This document shows positions 13,585-17,590 of a stretch of 17,590 nt of DNA, piece after piece. A program made the translations under genes and the position numbers. Under the pieces are notes generated by a model, which saw nothing but the letters and a program-made list of their open reading frames with translations, was not told where the DNA came from and ran no database searches. The stretch comes from IMCC26077 sp044344975 (lineage in GTDB: Bacteria; Actinomycetota; Actinomycetes; Nanopelagicales; Nanopelagicaceae), in contig JBIJBY010000015.1 in the NCBI GenBank assembly GCA_044344975.1, forward strand, positions 1-17,590, in the 5' to 3' direction. Numbering within the stretch: the stretch's first letter is position 1; the number at the start of each line of letters is the position of its first letter.

Positions 13585-15741
13585 ATGGTTGCCCTCAACG
13601 CTAAGTTGTCGGCAGCACTCGGTGATAGAACGGCCAAGGCGCTCAATACGGCATTTGGCTACTCAACTGTCGAAGATTTACTCCATCACTATCCACGGAG
13701 ATTTGTGGCTCGAGGTGAACTCACTGATATCGATGAGCTAAAAGATGGTGATGTAGTCACTATTTTGGCAGAGATTGTTGATACCAATAATCGTCCAATG
13801 CGAGGACGCAAAGGTTCCATTCTTGAAGTGAAAGTGAGTGATGGCAAGAAGAAATTATCACTTACCTTTTTTAATCAAGCATGGCGAGAGCGCGAAATGC
13901 GCGTAGGTCGAACTGGTCTATTTGCCGGAAAAATTGGCACATACAAGGGGGCTCGTCAGCTAGCTCATCCTGAGTATCTTCTTATTCCTGATGGCACTGA
14001 TACCGATGAGGCAGCAGGTGAGTTTGCTGGAAAACTGATACCGGTCTATCCGGCAACTGCAAAATTTCCCTCTTGGAAAATTGGTCAGTGCGTCAGGACG
14101 ATTCTCGATGTAATCGACGAAGTTCCCGAGACCTTGCCAGAGGAATATCGCGGAGAGCTGCCGAGCGCCCATCAAGCGCTTTGTGACGTTCACCTACCTG
14201 ATTCCCATTTGGCTGCAGCGAGAGCGCTTGAGCGGTTGACTTTCGATGAGGCGCTCTCTCTCCAATTGCTCTTGGCGCGACGCAGACATCAATTCGAGTC
14301 TCTCCATACAACTCCACGTCTCTTTCGTAGCGGTGGTCTGTTAGAGATCTTTGATCAAAATCTTCCATTCGAACTTACTGCAGGACAAATTGCAGTCGGA
14401 GCTGAAATTGAATCCGATATGAAATCTCAGCGACCAATGCATCGCTTACTTCAAGGTGAAGTTGGTTCAGGCAAAACTATCGTTGCCCTTCGTGCGCTTT
14501 TGGCTGTAGTCGATACTGGAGGTCAAGGAGCGCTACTTGCCCCCACGGAAGTTTTAGCAGCTCAACATTTTCGTTCAATCTCTGCAACGCTTGGTGAATT
14601 AGCATCGGCTGGCATGCTTGGCGGGAGTGATCGCGCAACTCGCGTGGTGCTGCTTACTGGTTCCACACCGGCGGCGGTACGGAAAGAAGTGCTCGCACAG
14701 ATTGAAGATGGTTCGGCAGGAATAGTTATCGGCACTCATGCGCTTTTGAGCGAAGGCGTTAACTTCGCAGATTTAGGCCTTATTGTCGTTGATGAGCAGC
14801 ACCGATTTGGAGTTGAGCAAAGAGATGCTCTCAAATTAAAAGCACAATTACCACCGCACCTTTTGGTTATGACCGCTACGCCAATTCCCAGAACCGTAGC
14901 TATGACTGTCTTCGGCGATTTGGATATATCGACGCTGACTGAACTTCCAAAGGGACGCTCACCCATCACTACTCATGTCATTAATGAGCTTGAAAAACCA
15001 CATTACGTAGAACGGGCTTGGGAGCGAATTGTTGAGGAAGTTAGCAAGGGTGCTCAGGCCTATGTTGTTGCACCGCGAATTGAATCTGGCAAAGAGAAAT
15101 CCAGTGCGTCAAACTCAGAGAGAGAGTTCGAGGCGCACTCTGTTGAATCTCTTTATGAGCAATTTGCCCATGGTCCATTGAAATCGGTCCGAGTGAGCGT
15201 TTTACATGGCAAATTGTTGAGCGAGGAGAAAGATCGAATCATGCGCTCCTTCTCGCAAGGTGATATTGATTGTCTAGTAGCAACGACCGTCATTGAAGTG
15301 GGAGTTGATGTTCCTAATGCCACGGTAATGGTGATTGCAGATGCAGATCGCTTTGGAATCTCGCAACTACATCAGCTACGTGGTCGGGTTGGTCGTGGCT
15401 CCAAACCAGGGTTATGTTTATTGCTGACCAAAGTTGAAGAACAGAGCTCTGCGATGGAGCGCCTGCAGGCAGTTGCAAATTCGCTCGATGGGTTTGAACT
15501 TGCTCGAGTCGATCTTGATCAACGTCGCGAAGGTGATGTACTTGGCACTGCGCAATCGGGGAGTCGATCCCAGTTGCGTCTGTTGCGTGTGTTGCGAGAT
15601 GAGAAGATCATCGAGCGTGCGCGAGATGTTGCAAATGAAATCATCGCTGCTGACCCAGAGCTCAAGCGCCATGTTGCGCTGCGGGATGAACTTACCAAGT
15701 TAGAACGTGACGAACGTTCAGATTTTATCGAGAAGGCGTAA
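13585..15741 (+). CDS. recG: ATP-dependent DNA helicase RecG
   Basis: Superfamily 2 helicase that reverses stalled replication forks and moves Holliday junctions. 718 residues, a normal length. The N-terminal wedge/OB domain spans roughly residues 1-200 (HHYPRRFVARGEL; FFNQAWRERE). The helicase part has Walker A GEVGSGKT (K297, T298), APTEVLAAQHF, DEQH (403-406) in VVDEQHRFGVEQRDAL, and TATPIPRTVAMT. The second lobe has VVAPRIESG, VLHGKL, ATTVIEVGVDVPNA and HQLRGRVGRGSKPG. The C-terminus has DGFELARVDLDQRREGDVLGTAQSG, the RecG-specific hook. The gene starts directly after the DAK2 stop with no gap, so translation is probably coupled; rsmD follows after 9 bases. Confidence 0.98.
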   Translation: MVALNAKLSAALGDRTAKALNTAFGYSTVEDLLHHYPRRFVARGELTDIDELKDGDVVTILAEIVDTNNRPMRGRKGSILEVKVSDGKKKLSLTFFNQAWREREMRVGRTGLFAGKIGTYKGARQLAHPEYLLIPDGTDTDEAAGEFAGKLIPVYPATAKFPSWKIGQCVRTILDVIDEVPETLPEEYRGELPSAHQALCDVHLPDSHLAAARALERLTFDEALSLQLLLARRRHQFESLHTTPRLFRSGGLLEIFDQNLPFELTAGQIAVGAEIESDMKSQRPMHRLLQGEVGSGKTIVALRALLAVVDTGGQGALLAPTEVLAAQHFRSISATLGELASAGMLGGSDRATRVVLLTGSTPAAVRKEVLAQIEDGSAGIVIGTHALLSEGVNFADLGLIVVDEQHRFGVEQRDALKLKAQLPPHLLVMTATPIPRTVAMTVFGDLDISTLTELPKGRSPITTHVINELEKPHYVERAWERIVEEVSKGAQAYVVAPRIESGKEKSSASNSEREFEAHSVESLYEQFAHGPLKSVRVSVLHGKLLSEEKDRIMRSFSQGDIDCLVATTVIEVGVDVPNATVMVIADADRFGISQLHQLRGRVGRGSKPGLCLLLTKVEEQSSAMERLQAVANSLDGFELARVDLDQRREGDVLGTAQSGSRSQLRLLRVLRDEKIIERARDVANEIIAADPELKRHVALRDELTKLERDERSDFIEKA

Positions 15742-15750
15742 CGAGTCACC

Positions 15751-16329
15751 ATGAGAATTATTGCGGGTAACGCAAAGGGGCGAATACTTCTCCAACCAGC
15801 AGGCGTAACGCGGCCAACCTCAGATCGGACTCGAGAGGGAATCTTTTCGGCGCTCGAATCAGAAATCGGCACATGTGAAGGGATTGCTTTCCTTGATTTA
15901 TTTGGCGGAACGGGAGCCGTGGGGTTAGAAGCGCTTTCGCGCGGTGCGAGCGAAGTGGTTGTCGTCGAAAAGGATAGAAAAGCCGCAGCGGTATGCCGTG
16001 ACAATTATGAATTAGTAAAGAGTTCAACTTCAGGCAAATTTTCGACCCTTCAGATGAGCGTTGATAGTTATCTCGCACTTGACCAATCAAAGCTGACTAA
16101 CTTTGATGTTATCTATCTCGACCCACCCTACGAAGTGGCCAATGAGGTGATTGAGAAGATTCTGAACAAAATCCTAGAGAGAGGAATTCTTCGCCCTGAT
16201 GCAGTGGTGATTGTTGAAAGGTCCGCTCGCGTTGAGCCTTTCACCTGGCCTATGAGGCTCCAGCCCAGAAAGGAGCGAAAATACGGAGAGGGCGCCGTTT
16301 ACTTTGGTTTACTCTCCGCCATTTCTTGA
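15751..16329 (+). CDS. rsmD: 16S rRNA (guanine-N2)-methyltransferase RsmD
   Basis: Methylates G966 (E. coli numbering) of 16S rRNA in the small subunit, using S-adenosylmethionine. 192 residues. It starts MRIIAGNAKGRIL, with RPTSDRTREGIFSAL, a conserved RNA-binding stretch. The SAM site FLDLFGGTGAVGLEAL begins at residue 47 and the catalytic DPPY is at 124-127. The C-terminus has the family's KERKYGEGAVYF. The nine-base gap after recG has no good ribosome site, so coupling to recG is likely. Its stop is 40 bases before coaD. recG-rsmD-coaD is a standing actinobacterial order. Confidence 0.96.
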   Translation: MRIIAGNAKGRILLQPAGVTRPTSDRTREGIFSALESEIGTCEGIAFLDLFGGTGAVGLEALSRGASEVVVVEKDRKAAAVCRDNYELVKSSTSGKFSTLQMSVDSYLALDQSKLTNFDVIYLDPPYEVANEVIEKILNKILERGILRPDAVVIVERSARVEPFTWPMRLQPRKERKYGEGAVYFGLLSAIS

Positions 16330-16369
16330 TTTCTCGCCCTGACCCGGCCCTGCTTGCTACCGTGTACTC

Positions 16370-16855
16370 ATGATGCGCGTTGTTTGTCCAGGTTCGTTCG
16401 ATCCCATCACCTTCGGACATCTTGATGTCATTGAACGTGCCAGCGAACAGTTTGATGAAGTAGTAGTGGCTGTTCTAGTCAACCGGACGAAGGGCTCCCT
16501 CTTTTCAGTCGAAGAGCGGATGGAAATGATTCGCGAAACGGTGAAGGCATTTTCGAATGTCAAAGTTGATTCGTGGAGCGGACTACTGATTGATTACTGC
16601 AAGGAACGAAATATCCCTGCGATTGTCAAAGGCCTTCGGGCGGTCAGTGATTTTGATTATGAGCTCCAAATGGCGCAAATGAATCGTCAACTTTCGGGCA
16701 TAGAGACTTTGTTTATGGCGACAAGGCCGGAGTTTTCATTTCTCTCCTCATCATTAGTTAAAGAGCTGGCAACGTACGGAGGAGATGTCACAACTTATGT
16801 GCCCTCACCTGTGCACGCCTCGCTTGTCGAACGAATAGCAGGAGGTAAGCGATAA
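16370..16855 (+). CDS. coaD: Phosphopantetheine adenylyltransferase
   Basis: Fourth step of coenzyme A synthesis: transfers AMP from ATP to 4'-phosphopantetheine, giving dephospho-CoA. 161 residues, typical for the hexameric enzyme. The nucleotidyltransferase signature PGSFDPITFGHLDVIERA holds the TxGH motif (residues 14-17), and PEFSFLSSSLVKELATYGG matches the family's second ATP-binding block. Two consecutive ATGs (16370 and 16373) are possible starts. No Shine-Dalgarno site precedes them, but TGCTACCGT (extended -10 type, 16355-16363) ends six bases before the first ATG, so a leaderless transcript from 16370 is plausible. The stop abuts the next ATG without a gap. Confidence 0.97.
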   Translation: MMRVVCPGSFDPITFGHLDVIERASEQFDEVVVAVLVNRTKGSLFSVEERMEMIRETVKAFSNVKVDSWSGLLIDYCKERNIPAIVKGLRAVSDFDYELQMAQMNRQLSGIETLFMATRPEFSFLSSSLVKELATYGGDVTTYVPSPVHASLVERIAGGKR

Positions 16856-17335
16856 ATGGAATCTTTAGATAAGTTACAACTTGCAATCTCCATGGTGGAG
16901 GAGGCGCGTTCAGTTCCACTCAGCGCATCATGTGTAGTCCATCGCGGTGAATTACTTGGCGTTCTCGACGAAGTGCGATTGAGTCTTCCCTCCGATCTTG
17001 ATGCAGCATCAAAAGTTCTCACTGATCGTGATTCCATCATTGAAGAAGGTCGGATCAGCGCAGAACAACTTGTCGGTATGGCCCGCGAAGAGGCTGCCCG
17101 CTTAGTGGAGCAAACGGAGATTGTCATCGCTGCTCGAGCCGAAGCAGAGCGGATATTGAGTGAAGCTCATCAAAGCGCTCAAGAACAACGCGATGAAGTG
17201 GATTCCTACATCGATTCCCGACTGGCGACATTGGAAGTTATTCTCACCAAGACTATGGATGCAGTGGTCAAAGGGCGAGAGCGAATTGCCGGCGCGAGCG
17301 AGAAGGATGTCCTTTCACAGCTAGCGGATGAGTAG
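16856..17335 (+). CDS. DivIVA-like coiled-coil protein, probable SepIVA homologue
   Basis: 159 residues, no signal peptide or membrane segment. A short N-terminal part (residues 1-50, with VHRGELLGVLDEVRLSLP) resembles the DivIVA-type N-terminus. About 50-140 form a long, charged heptad-rich helix (for example REEAARLVEQTEIVIAARAE). It lies between coaD and DUF177, the position of SepIVA, an essential septation and cell-envelope factor in mycobacteria. Similar genes are often annotated 'cell division initiation protein' or 'ATP synthase F0 subunit b-like'. AGGAGG (16840-16845) lies 10 bases upstream, inside the coaD end. The family call rests mainly on position and coiled-coil character, so function is likely but unproven. 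Confidence 0.78.
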   Translation: MESLDKLQLAISMVEEARSVPLSASCVVHRGELLGVLDEVRLSLPSDLDAASKVLTDRDSIIEEGRISAEQLVGMAREEAARLVEQTEIVIAARAEAERILSEAHQSAQEQRDEVDSYIDSRLATLEVILTKTMDAVVKGRERIAGASEKDVLSQLADE

Positions 17336-17350
17336 CAGGAGTTATTAAGT

Positions 17351-17590
17351 ATGGCTACCAACGCACACTTCTCAAATATTTCTGAATTCTCGATTTCCAT
17401 TCACGACCTTCGTCGTCAACCGGGGGAGATGATGGCAATCTCCCGAACTTTTCCTTCACCAGAGCGGGTAGGGATCGATGTGATTGCGATTGAACTGGGG
17501 AGTGAAATCTCTATTTCAGGAAAGGTTGAATCTGTCTCTACTGGCGTGCTTGCCAGTTGTGAGATTGAAGCAATTGCCAGCGGCGAGTGT
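17351..17590 (+). CDS. DUF177/YceD-family protein, N-terminal part (runs off the window)
   Basis: Eighty codons are present and remain open at the window edge. The start MATNAHFSNISEFSISIHDLRRQPGEM, the strand pair ISISGKVESVSTGVLAS, and a final ASGEC fit the DUF177 (YceD) N-terminus. There, a cysteine after 'GE' begins the C-x-R-C-L motif. AGGAG (17337-17341) lies 9 bases before the ATG, 15 bases after the upstream stop. In bacteria this family stands directly before rpmF (ribosomal protein L32) and is linked to ribosomal RNA maturation in plants and bacteria; here rpmF and rnc would be expected just outside the window. Confidence 0.8.
   Translation, partial: MATNAHFSNISEFSISIHDLRRQPGEMMAISRTFPSPERVGIDVIAIELGSEISISGKVESVSTGVLASCEIEAIASGEC

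Noticed and set aside
15519..16004. 161-codon open frame on the minus strand across recG and rsmD
   Set aside because: It is antisense to two clear conserved genes, has serine/arginine-rich low-complexity composition and no recognisable domain.

Overview
The window is a stretch of core chromosome from an actinobacterium with a compact genome. Spot counts put the base composition near 48-50% GC. The gene order (gltX, tRNA-Gln, tRNA-Glu, IclR/NdgR-type regulator, leuCD, HU with a lysine-rich tail, plsC, gpsA, ddl, stand-alone Lrp/AsnC ligand domain, thiL, rpmB, DAK2 protein, recG, rsmD, coaD, DivIVA-like protein, DUF177) matches the order I recall from Streptomyces and Mycobacterium. Moderate GC, very short intergenic gaps, and secreted proteins with short 'TCxxGKK'-type cysteine tails point to the freshwater acI group (Nanopelagicales, perhaps Planktophila-like). 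That placement is an inference. I see no insertion sequences, phage genes, CRISPR arrays or pseudogenes, and no gene-free stretch above 300 bases.

Layout. (a) 1-1814: the end of a fumarylacetoacetate-hydrolase-family gene overlapping gltX, then tRNA-Gln(CUG) and tRNA-Glu(CUC), so the synthetase sits beside both tRNAs it probably charges. (b) 1837-4730: an IclR-family regulator on the minus strand, divergent from leuC-leuD (isopropylmalate isomerase). The shared 68-base intergenic region holds a 7-5-7 inverted repeat, a good operator candidate. (c) 4845-5333: an HU-type nucleoid protein as its own unit, followed by a strong hairpin. (d) 5381-9660: plsC-gpsA-ddl-unknown secreted protein, a tightly spaced envelope operon covering phospholipid acylation, glycerol-3-phosphate supply and D-Ala-D-Ala for peptidoglycan. 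The last gene overlaps ddl by 4 bases. (e) 9672-11632: a minus-strand RAM-domain protein, divergent from thiL and a secreted FKBP. (f) 11697-11885: rpmB on the minus strand. (g) 12013-17590: DAK2/FakA-like gene, recG, rsmD, coaD, a SepIVA-like coiled-coil gene and the start of a DUF177 gene, nearly all contiguous.

Most genes are housekeeping. The least explained items are the 445-residue tryptophan-rich secreted protein at 8323-9660, the cysteine modules on it and on the secreted FKBP (whose PPIase site is altered), and the regulatory dyads upstream of leuC and plsC. I found no clear new multi-gene system.
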